Positions 52,799 to 61,508 of a stretch of 64,000 bases of DNA are shown here, piece after piece. The stretch is taken from the NCBI GenBank assembly GCA_035308025.1, contig DATGHL010000023.1:1-64000 (forward strand). Direction: 5' to 3'. Below the pieces are notes generated by a model, which was given only the letters and a program-made list of their open reading frames with translations, was not told the DNA's origin and did not search any database. This stretch comes from Candidatus Binataceae bacterium (lineage in GTDB: Bacteria; Desulfobacterota; Binatia; Binatales; Binataceae). Made by a program: the position numbers and the translations under genes. Within the stretch, counting starts at the first letter, position 1, and every line of letters begins with the position of its first letter.

Positions 52799-54175
52799 AT
52801 GGCCGCGCGACTCGTTGCGATCGGCGACTCGACCCCGCGCGAGTTCCCGCTCAATCGCGACCGCGCCGCCATTGGCAGCGCAGCGGGTAGCGATCTCCTC
52901 CTCGCCGACCGGACCGTCTCCCGCAATCACGCGACCCTCGAGCGGCGCGACGGCGTCTGGTTTCTCGCGGATACCGGCTCGACCAATGGCACGTTTCGCA
53001 ACGGGGAGCGCGTCAACACCGCGACCCGCCTGCGCGACGGCGACGAACTGCGCTGGGGTGCCGTGCGCTATCGCTTCGCCGATGAGATCCAGGCGTCTGC
53101 GGCTGCGCCCATGCCCGCGCGGCGCAAAAGCGTATGGCGCTTCGCGGCCTTGGTCCTGATTCTTGTCGCCGCCTTCGGCACGACGCTCTTCGTGATCAAT
53201 TTCGACCGGATGGAAAATCCCGGCGTCACCCCGACCGCGCGAGCAACTTCATTGCTAGCGACCGCGCCCGCAGCGGCATCGCCCGCCACTGCACCAGCCG
53301 TCACTCCGCAGGTCGCCACCGCGGCCACTCCGGTGCCGCCGGCCCCGCCCGAGTCCGAACCGCTGGGTTGGCTCATCGCCTTGAACAACTATCGACGGGC
53401 CGCAGGCGTCGCCGAGGTCAGCGACGACCCGCGCTTGAGTCCCGGCTGCGCCGCGCATTCCCGCTATATCGTCAAGAATTTCAGCGCCGCGATCGGCCGC
53501 GGTCTCGGCGGTACGATCCATACTGAGGACTCGGCCAAGCCCTGGTTCACCGCAGCCGGCTTGAACGCGGCGCGCAATGGCGACGTCGACGAGATGTGGG
53601 ACCCCGGCCATGTCGCAACGCCGTCGTGGGCGATCGACAATCTGATGGAGGGACCCTTTCATCGCGTCTCGATGCTCGACCCGCGCCTGCGCAGCGTCGG
53701 CTATGGCCATTTCTGCGAGAACGGCTACTGCGTCGCGACGCTTGATATCCACAGCGACGCCAGCGGACTCACGCCGCCGCTCGCCAAACCGATTGAGTAT
53801 CCACCCGACGGCGCCACGATTACCACGACCTCCTTCACTGGAGAATGGCCCAATCCGCTGACCAGTTGCCCAGGCTACGTCGCGCCTGCGGGCTACGCGA
53901 TCACGCTGCAGCCCGGCGCCGGGGCAGTTCCACCAGTGACTAACTATTCGCTGACGCGCACCGCACCGACGGCACAAAAGCTCGACGCCTGCGCGCTCAC
54001 GGCGCAGACCTACACGAACCCGGATCCGGTTGCTCAGGAAGTCACGCGCGCGGGTTTGCGCGCCTATGGCGCGATCGTGATCATGCCGCGCCAGCCCCTC
54101 CAACGCGGCGATTACGCAGTCTCGATCACCGCCGGCGCCCAGACCTACGCCTGGTCATTCTCCGTCAACCCATGA
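52799..54175 (+). CDS. FHA domain - TM - CAP domain fusion protein
   Basis: 458 residues. A cytosolic FHA domain (about 1-95) has G26-S27, S41-R42-N43-H44 and TGSTNGTFRNG, the phosphothreonine-binding set. A TM helix lies at 113-133, then an Ala/Pro/Thr linker to about 188. A CAP/SCP-like extracytoplasmic domain (about 190-320) has LIALNNYRRAAGVAEVSDDP and RSVGYGHFCENGYCVATLDI. A C-terminal beta domain (about 345-455) follows. It may pass a phospho-threonine state inside to an outer-surface domain. No Ser/Thr kinase gene is in the window. Confidence 0.8.
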   Translation: MAARLVAIGDSTPREFPLNRDRAAIGSAAGSDLLLADRTVSRNHATLERRDGVWFLADTGSTNGTFRNGERVNTATRLRDGDELRWGAVRYRFADEIQASAAAPMPARRKSVWRFAALVLILVAAFGTTLFVINFDRMENPGVTPTARATSLLATAPAAASPATAPAVTPQVATAATPVPPAPPESEPLGWLIALNNYRRAAGVAEVSDDPRLSPGCAAHSRYIVKNFSAAIGRGLGGTIHTEDSAKPWFTAAGLNAARNGDVDEMWDPGHVATPSWAIDNLMEGPFHRVSMLDPRLRSVGYGHFCENGYCVATLDIHSDASGLTPPLAKPIEYPPDGATITTTSFTGEWPNPLTSCPGYVAPAGYAITLQPGAGAVPPVTNYSLTRTAPTAQKLDACALTAQTYTNPDPVAQEVTRAGLRAYGAIVIMPRQPLQRGDYAVSITAGAQTYAWSFSVNP

Positions 54176-54185
54176 CTTTTTGTAG

Positions 54186-54198
54186 CTGTGTTGCACAG
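54186..54198. promoter_or_regulatory. Palindrome before the toxin-antitoxin genes
   Basis: CTGTGTTGCACAG is a perfect 5-bp-arm palindrome, 8 bases before a TATGAT -10-like box (54206-54211). It is a likely site for the Phd-type antitoxin to repress its own operon. No matching -35 was found. Confidence 0.45.
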
Positions 54199-54233
54199 TT
54201 TACGCTATGATGACCATTATGACTAGGATGACT

Positions 54234-54506
54234 ATGAGATTAAATGATCACGAAGATCGCGCGACTTGGGCGGTTGCCGAGGCTAAGGCGCGCTTCAGCG
54301 AGGTGATTGACCGCGCACTCGCGGATGGTCCACAGACCATCACTCGTAAAGGTCAAAAGGCGGTGGTCGTCGTGTCGGCTGAGGAGTGGCAGCGCAAGAC
54401 CAAACGCAAGGGCAACCTTGCGGAGTTCTTCGCGGCCTCGCCGCTGCGCGGCTCGAACCTGAAGATTAAACGGTCCAAGGATAGGCCGCGCGAGATTGAG
54501 GTGTGA
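54234..54506 (+). CDS. Phd/YefM-family antitoxin
   Basis: 90 residues from ATG 54234, chosen because AGGA lies 5 bases upstream and the -10-like box at 54206-54211 would put transcription start near 54218; earlier ATGs (54207 onward) are in frame. Phd fold: WAVAEAKARFSEVIDRALADG, TITRKGQKAVVVVSAEEW. It neutralises the PIN toxin encoded next, whose start overlaps its stop. Confidence 0.88.
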   Translation: MRLNDHEDRATWAVAEAKARFSEVIDRALADGPQTITRKGQKAVVVVSAEEWQRKTKRKGNLAEFFAASPLRGSNLKIKRSKDRPREIEV

Positions 54507-54928
54507 ATTTTCTGGTCGACACCAACGTGGTGTCGGAATGGGTCACGCCGCAACCGGATCGCAACGTTATTTCCTGGCTGGCCAACGTAGACGAAGACCG
54601 GGTGTTCATCAGCGTCATTTCGTTCGCGGAAATCCGCCGAGGGCTCGAGATGTTGCCGGCCGGGCGCCGCCGCGACCGCCTGGCGGCCTGGCTTACCGAG
54701 GAACTACCGGTGCGGTTCGAAGACCGCATCCTCAACATTGATCCGCACGTTGCTGAGACCTGGGGCGTGGTCATGGCACGGGGCCAGAAGCTCGGCCTGA
54801 CGCTCGGGTCGATGGACGCGTTCGTCGCCGCCACCGCAGAGGTTCATACGCTCACGCTCGCTACCCGCAACGTGAAGGACTTCGAGCGCTTGGGCATCTC
54901 GCTGCTTGACCCTTGGCAGCCCGGTTAA
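54503..54928 (+). CDS. vapC: VapC-like PIN-domain toxin
   Basis: 141 residues, GTG start overlapping the antitoxin stop. PIN nuclease acidic set: D6 in FLVDTNVVSEW, E43 region in SFAEIRRGLEM, D105 region in GSMDAFVAATA, with TRNVKDF near the end. Such enzymes cleave tRNA or rRNA when free of antitoxin. All key acidic residues are present, so it should be active. The module is a typical type II pair. Confidence 0.9.
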   Translation: MNFLVDTNVVSEWVTPQPDRNVISWLANVDEDRVFISVISFAEIRRGLEMLPAGRRRDRLAAWLTEELPVRFEDRILNIDPHVAETWGVVMARGQKLGLTLGSMDAFVAATAEVHTLTLATRNVKDFERLGISLLDPWQPG

Positions 54929-55019
54929 TGAGCTTTCCCTCTGACTTTTGCGCTTGCGTGACCGCGGCGGCTCGAATAGTGCTGTAGGGTCAACCTTTCT
55001 CGAACCACGCTTGGTAGTG

Positions 55020-55592
55020 ATGAAAACGAAATTACTCCGGATGGCGAGCGCTGCGCTCGTCGCGCTCGCGCTAACCGCCGCGGCCTGTCAGGGCGCGGCC
55101 AACCCTAAATTGGACGGATTACCTGTGCGCAACACTGGACATTACGTGACGCTCGAAACTGACCGCGGGAATATCGTGCTGGAACTTTATCCCGAGGTCG
55201 CTCCCAAAACTGTCGCCAACTTCGAAAAGCTCTCGAAGGACGGCTTCTATAACAACCTGACGTTTCATCGGGTCGAGCCCGGCTTCGTCGTGCAGGGTGG
55301 CGACCCGGCAGGCAACGGCACGGGCGGCCCCGGTTACGAGGTGCCGGCCGAAATCAGCTTGACCGAGAAACATCTGCGCGGCACCCTCGCGATGGCGCGG
55401 ACCGGCGACAACGTCAATCCCGAGCGCAAATCCAGCGGCAGCCAGTTCTATATCTGCCTCGCCCCGGCGCCTTTCCTCGACGGCCAGTACACCTCGTTCG
55501 GCGGCGTCGTCGAAGGGATGAACGTGGTCGATCAGATCAAGGTCGGCGACCATATCAAGAAGGCCGTCGTCAGTAGCGCTCTGCCGAAATAG
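55020..55592 (+). CDS. Peptidyl-prolyl isomerase (cyclophilin), lipoprotein
   Basis: 190 residues from ATG 55020. Signal peptide with lipobox TAAAC (about 19-23), so envelope-anchored. Cyclophilin core: VTLETDRGNIVLELYPEVAP, FHRVEPGFVVQGGDP, LAMART and SSGSQFYICLAPAPFLDG, TSFGGVVEGM. The usual catalytic Arg (FHRV) and the FxxQ-type segment are present. It helps folding of exported proteins. Confidence 0.93.
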   Translation: MKTKLLRMASAALVALALTAAACQGAANPKLDGLPVRNTGHYVTLETDRGNIVLELYPEVAPKTVANFEKLSKDGFYNNLTFHRVEPGFVVQGGDPAGNGTGGPGYEVPAEISLTEKHLRGTLAMARTGDNVNPERKSSGSQFYICLAPAPFLDGQYTSFGGVVEGMNVVDQIKVGDHIKKAVVSSALPK

Positions 55593-55617
55593 GCGCTCCG
55601 GCGCAACGCATTCCATT

Positions 55618-56358
55618 ATGGGCGCATCAGGAAGCGGCCAGCCGCAGGCGGCCTACTTCACCCAGCCAGCTTACTTCACCGTCGACCTGCACCTGCACAC
55701 GACGCGCGGCAGCTCCGATTCCAATCTCTCGCCCAAGGAGCTGATCGAGCGCGCCCGCGCGATCGCGATCGGCGCGGTCTGCGTCACCGAACACGACAAT
55801 CTGTGGGACTTAAAAGAGATCGCGCCGTTGGCCGATGCGGCCGGCGTCGTCTGTATCCGCGGGATGGAAGTGACTACCGAGCAGGGGCACGTCGGCGTCT
55901 TCGGTTTGAACGAGTATGTTGGCGGCATTTACAAGCTCGCGGGCTTGCGCAAGGTCGTCGATCAGCATGGCGGCATCATGATCGCGAACCATCCCTTTCG
56001 CTACAAGCTCGACCCGCGCTTCGCCTTCATGAACTCGGATGACGAGCCGATCGACCCGGCGCATCCCGAACGCGCGGCCAAGCTCGAAATCATTCAGATG
56101 TGCGACGCGATCGAAGTTTTGAACGCGGCTTGCTCCGAAGAGGAGAATCAGTTCGCCTTGCGAGTCGCGCGCGCCCTCGGCCTGGCCGAAGTTGCCGGCT
56201 CGGATTCGCACTCGGCCAATTCGATCGGCGTCGCAACGACATTGTTAGCTGAACCGATTCGCACCGACCGCGACCTGATCGAAGCGATTCGCGCGCGCCA
56301 AACGCGTGCGGGCCGCGGTCTGCTGAGCGGCGCCGTCGTGCCCTTCGAACTTGCTTAA
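55618..56358 (+). CDS. PHP-domain metal-dependent phosphoesterase
   Basis: 246 residues. Metal motifs in order: DLHLHTTRGSSD, VTEHDNLWD, GMEVTTEQGHVGVFGL, IANHPFR, and GSDSHSANSIG. It fits the YciV/RNase AM-like PHP family that hydrolyses phosphoesters such as 3',5'-nucleotides. Start ATG 55618 lies 26 bp after the cyclophilin stop. Confidence 0.88.
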   Translation: MGASGSGQPQAAYFTQPAYFTVDLHLHTTRGSSDSNLSPKELIERARAIAIGAVCVTEHDNLWDLKEIAPLADAAGVVCIRGMEVTTEQGHVGVFGLNEYVGGIYKLAGLRKVVDQHGGIMIANHPFRYKLDPRFAFMNSDDEPIDPAHPERAAKLEIIQMCDAIEVLNAACSEEENQFALRVARALGLAEVAGSDSHSANSIGVATTLLAEPIRTDRDLIEAIRARQTRAGRGLLSGAVVPFELA

Positions 56359-56366
56359 AGCATGGG

Positions 56367-57077
56367 TTAGCGCTTGCGGTTTTCGTCCGCCGACTTGACC
56401 GCAAACGGCGCGATGAAGGCCTGAGCGGGATCGGCGAGTAAATTGAGGAACTTCAGCTCGGCAAATTTGCCCGCAACCTGAATCGTCGAGATCGACGCAT
56501 TGTCGATCCGCAACCGATGAAAGTACGCCAACTCCAGCCCCATGAAATGGCATAACACGGTGCGAATGATGTCGCCGTGCGAAACGAACATCACCCGGTC
56601 ACCCGGATAGCGCCCGAGCGCGTCCATCACCGCACCGACCCCGCGCGCCTGCACCTGCGGGATACTCTCGCCGCCCGGGGTTGCCTTCTCGACCGGCGCC
56701 TGACGATATTCGGCGTAATAGGGGTCGGCGATCAGCTCGTGATAGACCATCCCTTCCCAGCGGCCGTAGAGCACTTCGGCGATCGCCGGCTCTTCGACGA
56801 TCTTGATGCCCCCCAACCCCGCCGCCATGATGTCGGCGGTTTGTCGCGCACGGACGAGCGGGCTCGTAACGATCACGTCGGGCCGGAGCTCCGCCGCGAA
56901 GCGCGCCGCCGCCTCCACCTGCGATCGCCCGCGCGCGTTGAGCTCGATCGGGTTGCGCCCCATCACGCGGCCCTCGCGATTCCAGTCGGTCTCGCCGTGC
57001 CGCATGAGCATCACCGCCCCGCGCAGGTCGCTATGCTCGACGAGCTTCTGTGCCACGTAAAAAGGACCGAGCGCCAT
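56367..57077 (-). CDS. Histidine phosphatase family protein
   Basis: 236 residues from ATG 57077; GTG 57014 or ATG 57011 would give the usual short N-terminus before LMRHGETDWN. Catalytic His in RHGET, second His in FVSHGDIIRTVL, and SPLVRARQTADI. Phosphoglycerate mutase superfamily; substrate unknown. Convergent with the PHP gene. Confidence 0.85.
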   Translation of the reverse strand: MALGPFYVAQKLVEHSDLRGAVMLMRHGETDWNREGRVMGRNPIELNARGRSQVEAAARFAAELRPDVIVTSPLVRARQTADIMAAGLGGIKIVEEPAIAEVLYGRWEGMVYHELIADPYYAEYRQAPVEKATPGGESIPQVQARGVGAVMDALGRYPGDRVMFVSHGDIIRTVLCHFMGLELAYFHRLRIDNASISTIQVAGKFAELKFLNLLADPAQAFIAPFAVKSADENRKR

Positions 57078-57205
57078 GCGTACGCGCCGTCAGCTCACGC
57101 CAACGCTGGCATCATCGCCAACGTCCGAGCAATGGCTGACGCCCGCGCAGCTTTTATCTATGACTTGCTGCAAGAATCTGCGATCAGAGCAAGAATCCGC
57201 CGGCT

Positions 57206-58441
57206 TTACCGTCCAGCAGCGGCGGCGTGATCTTGAGCCTGATTTTGGGCATGGCCGTGAGCGCCGTCGGTCGGCGCGGCGAGTCCGCAGAACGCCTCGT
57301 AATCGATCAGGGTGGTCTGCGTCGGATGGTCGCTGCAGACCGGGCATTCCGGATTGCGCCGGATCTTTAGCATCCGCACATAGTCGCTCGACAGCGTATC
57401 GAAATAAACCATCTTCCCCATCAGCGGCTTGCCCGCACCGAGAATCAGCTTGATCGCCTCCAGCGCTTCGATTGAGCCGATCACGCCCGGCAGCGCGCCG
57501 AGCACTCCGGCCTCAGCGCACGAGGGCGCCATGTCGGGCGGCGCCGGCTCCGGGTAGAGGCAGCGATAACACGGGCCGCCGGCGGCTGGATGAAAGACCG
57601 TGGCGTTGCCCTCGAAACGAAAAATCGCGCCGTCCACCAAGGGCTTTTTCGCGAATACGCAGGCGTCGTTAATCAAGTAGCGAGTGGGGAAATTATCGCC
57701 GCAATTTACGACGACGTCGTAAGCCTTGACGATCTCCATCACGTTTTCGGCGCTGAGCCGCACGTCGTGGCGGACGACCTTGACGCCGGGATTGATCGCG
57801 CTGAGCTGCTTCTGCGCCGATTCCGTCTTGGCCATCCCGACGCGATCGACGGTGTGAATAATCTGCCGCTGCAAATTAGAGAGATCGACGACGTCGAAAT
57901 CGACCAGGCCGATCGTGCCGACGCCCGCCGCCGCAAGATACATCGACGTGGGCGAGCCCAGAGCGCCCGCACCGAGGATCAGCACTTTCGCATCGAGCAG
58001 CTTCGCCTGCCCCTTCTCGCCCACCTCCGGAATCACAAAATGGCGCGAGTAGCGGGTTAATTCATCGGGCGTAAAAGCCCGGTCGGCAACAAAGGGCAGC
58101 CCGCGATCTTTCCAGGCATTGAAACCCCCGGTCAGATTGTAGAGGTTTTCGTAACCCAGCTCGTGCAGTGTGCGTGCCGCCAGCAACGAGCGCGTCCCCG
58201 ATGCGCACTGGAGAATCACCGGCGTCTTATGATCGGGCACTTTCTCCTCGATGCGTAGTTCGAGGAAGCCGCGCGGGATAAACACCGCCTGCGGAATATG
58301 GCCCTGCCGCCATTCGTCGCTCTCGCGCACATCGACCAACACCGTGCCGGGCTTGTCGAGCATCCGGCGCGCCTCGTCAATATCTATCTGCTTAATCGTC
58401 GAGCGCGCTTCGTCGAGGATATTCTTCGAGGTTTTCGCCAT
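57206..58441 (-). CDS. moeB: Rhodanese-MoeB/ThiF fusion adenylyltransferase
   Basis: 411 residues from ATG 58441 (AAGGA 7 bases upstream). Rhodanese domain at the N-terminus (about 15-125) with active C79 in LQCASGTRS. The E1-like domain (about 135-385) has GAGALGSPTSMYLAAAGVG, VDFDVVDLSNLQRQ, and the zinc Cys pairs CYRC and CPVC. It adenylates the C-terminus of a ubiquitin-like sulfur carrier (MoaD, ThiS or CysO type) and could also load sulfur. The order is the reverse of MOCS3-like proteins. It lies close to thiC. Confidence 0.88.
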   Translation of the reverse strand: MAKTSKNILDEARSTIKQIDIDEARRMLDKPGTVLVDVRESDEWRQGHIPQAVFIPRGFLELRIEEKVPDHKTPVILQCASGTRSLLAARTLHELGYENLYNLTGGFNAWKDRGLPFVADRAFTPDELTRYSRHFVIPEVGEKGQAKLLDAKVLILGAGALGSPTSMYLAAAGVGTIGLVDFDVVDLSNLQRQIIHTVDRVGMAKTESAQKQLSAINPGVKVVRHDVRLSAENVMEIVKAYDVVVNCGDNFPTRYLINDACVFAKKPLVDGAIFRFEGNATVFHPAAGGPCYRCLYPEPAPPDMAPSCAEAGVLGALPGVIGSIEALEAIKLILGAGKPLMGKMVYFDTLSSDYVRMLKIRRNPECPVCSDHPTQTTLIDYEAFCGLAAPTDGAHGHAQNQAQDHAAAAGR

Positions 58442-58524
58442 CGTTGATTCCTTTGGTCGGGTTCGCACTGATTCAGCTTCGGGATTATCATAAGCATCGT
58501 CGGTGCACGATGCAGAAACACCGC

Positions 58525-59010
58525 TTACCCGCCGATCATGAGGTGCGATTCGAGGAAGGTTCGCACAAAGTTGAGCACCTGACTCGCGTGACCGCGCGGC
58601 GCCACGTCGGCGAAGGTCCGCGCCACCCGTCCGTCCTTGCCGATCACGAAAGTGACGCGCCTGGCAGTCTTGCCGTTAAGCACGCCAAAGGCGCGCGCGA
58701 GGTCGCCACCGGTGTCGGCGAGAAGCGTAAAGGGAAACGCATGTTTTTCAGCAAAGCTCTGATGGGATTCCAAGCTGTCGGTGCTGACTCCGACGATCGC
58801 GCAGTTGAGCGCCGCGAACTGAGCATGCAGATCGCGGAATTCCTTGCCCTCGACCGTGCATCCGGGGGTGTCGTCCTTCGGATAGAAATAGACGACGACG
58901 CAGCGTCCGCGATAATCGGCCAGCCGATGCGGCCGGCCGTGCTGATCGAGCAGACTGACCTCGGCGGCGGCGAATTCCAGTGCGCGCGCCTCCTCAGCTT
59001 GCGGCGGCAT
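58525..59010 (-). CDS. bcp: Bcp/AhpC-type peroxiredoxin
   Basis: 161 residues from ATG 59010, within the last 17 bases of thiC. Active site TPGCTVEGKEFRDL: the peroxidatic Cys is present but the Bcp resolving Cys five residues on is Lys, so it is 1-Cys or uses another partner. Further marks: VVVYFYPKDDTPG, GVSTDSLESHQSF, FPFTLLADTGG. It reduces hydroperoxides. Confidence 0.9.
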   Translation of the reverse strand: MPPQAEEARALEFAAAEVSLLDQHGRPHRLADYRGRCVVVYFYPKDDTPGCTVEGKEFRDLHAQFAALNCAIVGVSTDSLESHQSFAEKHAFPFTLLADTGGDLARAFGVLNGKTARRVTFVIGKDGRVARTFADVAPRGHASQVLNFVRTFLESHLMIGG

Positions 59011-60310
59011 GAACTTCAGCCTGCTCCGCGACCGCGCGCCGTTTGGTAAACTTGATCGCAGCGTTATCGATATTGATCGAGCAGAGCGACCCACACATGC
59101 TGCAGACGTTCGACCCGCCGGCCTCGCTTTCTTCCTTGTAGCGCCGAGCCTTGTCCGGATCCATTGCCATCGCGTACATCCCTTCCCAATTGAGCGCTTT
59201 GCGATACCGCGACATCTGATCATTCCAGGCCTTGGCGGCACGCACGCCCTTCACCAGGTCGCCCGAATGCGCCGCGATCCGCGTGGCGATCACGCCTTCG
59301 CGCACATCCTCGATATCGGGCAGCCGCAGATGCTCCGCGGGCGTCACGTAGCACAGGAAGTCGGTGCCGGCGGCCGACGCGATCGCGCCGCCGATCGCGC
59401 CGGTGATATGATCGTAACCGGGCGCAACGTCGCAGGTCAGCGGTCCAAGAACGTAGAAGGGCGCGCCCCCGCACACCCGCTTTTGCAGCTTGACGTTGGC
59501 CTCAATCTGATCGAGCGGCACATGCCCTGGCCCTTCGATCATCACCTGCACGCCGCGTGCGCGCGCCCGCTCGGTCAGCTCGCCGAGAATCAGCAGCTCA
59601 GCCAGCTGGCCGCGATCAGTCGCGTCGCCAGTCGCGCCGGGCCGCAGGCCGTCCCCCAACGAAATCGTGACGTCATGCTCGCGCAGAATGTCGCAGACCT
59701 CGTCGTAATGTTCGTAGAGCGGATTCTCGTTGCCGGTGCGCTCAATCCAGGCCGCGAGCAGCGCCCCCCCGCGCGAGACGATACCCTCGATCCGCTGATG
59801 GCCCCGCAGCTTGCTGACGCTGTCGCGCGTCACGCCGCAATGGAGCGTCATGTAGTCCACGCCTTGGCGGGCCTGGCGCTCAATCACATCGAGGAAAAAC
59901 TTCGTCTCGAGATCCATGATCGAGTTTTCCGACGCCACCTGGTAAATCGGCACCGTGCCGAGAATCACCTGGCAGCGCGACAAAATCTCAACCCGAATCT
60001 GATCGAGGTCGGTGCCAGTCGAGAGATCCATCACCGAATCTGCGCCGTAGCGCACCGCAGTGTAGAGCTTCTCGACCTCCTCGCTCACCAACTGATGAAA
60101 GTTGGAGGCCCCGATATTCGCATTGACCTTGGTGCGCAGCCTGCGCCCGATCCCGATCGCGCGAAAATCATGATGCAGGTTGTGCGGAATGACGACCTCG
60201 CCCGAGGCCACCAGCTCGCGAATTTCCTCGACGCTGAGGCCTTCATCCTCGGCGACCTCGCTTATCTGTTGGGTGATGATACCCTGTCGTGCAGCTTCAA
60301 GTTGAGTCAT
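58994..60310 (-). CDS. thiC: Phosphomethylpyrimidine synthase ThiC
   Basis: 438 residues, AGAGG 6 bases before ATG. ThiC core: VNANIGASNFH, ADSVMDLSTGTDL, TVPIYQ, MIEGPGHVPLDQIEANV, and the C-terminal radical SAM cluster motif CSMCGSLC (C-x2-C-x4-C). It turns AIR into HMP-P for thiamine. Length matches the short bacterial form. Downstream bcp overlaps its end. A promoter and about 145-nt leader lie upstream; no TPP riboswitch is seen in it. Confidence 0.95.
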   Translation of the reverse strand: MTQLEAARQGIITQQISEVAEDEGLSVEEIRELVASGEVVIPHNLHHDFRAIGIGRRLRTKVNANIGASNFHQLVSEEVEKLYTAVRYGADSVMDLSTGTDLDQIRVEILSRCQVILGTVPIYQVASENSIMDLETKFFLDVIERQARQGVDYMTLHCGVTRDSVSKLRGHQRIEGIVSRGGALLAAWIERTGNENPLYEHYDEVCDILREHDVTISLGDGLRPGATGDATDRGQLAELLILGELTERARARGVQVMIEGPGHVPLDQIEANVKLQKRVCGGAPFYVLGPLTCDVAPGYDHITGAIGGAIASAAGTDFLCYVTPAEHLRLPDIEDVREGVIATRIAAHSGDLVKGVRAAKAWNDQMSRYRKALNWEGMYAMAMDPDKARRYKEESEAGGSNVCSMCGSLCSINIDNAAIKFTKRRAVAEQAEVHAAAS

Positions 60311-60622
60311 ATTGCGCCTCTGGCAGAAAATCTCGCGCGATGTCTGGAAGCCATTCTAGCACTTCCAGATACGCCTCAATATGGACGGCCTCGTGGCTTC
60401 GGATGCTCCGATATACGAACCTTTTTCAAGCTCGAGTCGGAGAAGGTGTCGTCCGGACCGCCACTATAGGTGGCGTGCTAAAAGACAGTCAAGCCAAAGT
60501 ATCAGCCAGCCGTCAGAGCGAACTGCTGCCCCGGTGTTGATTGCGGCGGCTTCAGATTGGCCTCCGAAATCCTCCCTGCCACCCTTCGTTCCGGGCGCGG
60601 CAGCCGCCTGGTGCAAATCTGA
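60311..60622. other. thiC upstream region
   Basis: 312 bp holding the thiC leader, a hairpin at 60344-60368 (7-bp arms CTGGAAG/CTTCCAG) and the promoter at 60463-60492. No gene is supported. The TPP riboswitch core (CTGAGA and CTGATCTGG-like segments) is absent on the minus strand. Confidence 0.6.
60463..60492 (-). promoter_or_regulatory. thiC promoter
   Basis: TTGACT (60492-60487), an 18-base spacer, TATAGT (60468-60463). Transcription would begin at about 60457 and give a leader of about 145 nt. Confidence 0.65.
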
Positions 60623-61447
60623 CTAACTGCGTTCCCGACGCTCGAACGAGGGCCCCGAGAAGCCCGTGCCGAAATTGATGCGGGTGTTGCCGGTGTTCAT
60701 GCCGCCATCAACCACCATCGCGGTCCCGGTGATCCATTCCGCTTCGTCGCTGGCGAGAAACAGCGCCATCGCCGCGATATCCTCGGGCCGTCCGGCGCGC
60801 GGGATTGGCTGCGAGCGATCCATATTAGCGCGCGCCGCCTCCTCACCGCCCGGCATCCCACGATAGACCAGCGGCGTCAGGACGCCGCCCGGACAGATAC
60901 AATTCACCCGGATCCGATCGCGGCCGAGTTCAATCGCGGCGCTCTCGGTCAGGCTCACGACCGCGGCCTTCGCGGCGCTGTAGGCGTGCAGCCCGGCCAC
61001 TCCGCGCAGCCCGGCCACCGACGACGTCGAGATGATCGATCCGCCCCCGGCTTTGCGCATCGGCGCGATCGAATACTTGATCCCGAGAAACACTGCGCGC
61101 GTCAGAATGATGAAGCTCTTGTCCCAATCCGCGCCCTCGGTCTCTTCGAGACGCCCGGTCGCGCCGCCGATACCCGCGTTGTTGTAGGTGATATCGAGGC
61201 GGCCGAACTCGCTGATTGCGCGCTCGATCATGGACTTGATCGCGGCGTCGCTGGCAACATCAGTATGTTGAAAAACCGCGCGCCCACCTGCCGACGCAAT
61301 TTCCGCGATCGTCGCTTCGCCTGCTTGCGAATTAAGGTCCGCGACGACAACGGCCGCGCCCTCTTTAGCGAAACGCAGAGCCGTCGCCCGGCCCATCCCG
61401 CTTGCCGCGCCAGTGATCACTGCGACTTTACCGTCGAGCTTGCCCAT
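60623..61447 (-). CDS. SDR family oxidoreductase
   Basis: 274 residues, GGAGA upstream. TGAASGMG cofactor motif (12-19), VADLN at strand 2 (NAD preferred), YNNAGIGG, catalytic TSSVAGL and YSAAK. A long C-terminal tail after the usual VDGG end (about 25 residues) has a Gly/Phe/Ser stretch. Substrate unknown. Confidence 0.9.
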   Translation of the reverse strand: MGKLDGKVAVITGAASGMGRATALRFAKEGAAVVVADLNSQAGEATIAEIASAGGRAVFQHTDVASDAAIKSMIERAISEFGRLDITYNNAGIGGATGRLEETEGADWDKSFIILTRAVFLGIKYSIAPMRKAGGGSIISTSSVAGLRGVAGLHAYSAAKAAVVSLTESAAIELGRDRIRVNCICPGGVLTPLVYRGMPGGEEAARANMDRSQPIPRAGRPEDIAAMALFLASDEAEWITGTAMVVDGGMNTGNTRINFGTGFSGPSFERRERS

Positions 61448-61508
61448 GGATTCTCCTTACGATTATGACAGACGCTTGTAAATTCGCTGTAAGTCGCGCG
61501 AACCGCGC

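Noticed and set aside
60311-60457. TPP riboswitch in front of thiC
   Set aside because: The leader was read on the minus strand for the conserved CTGAGA and CTGATCTGG-type core segments; none is present.
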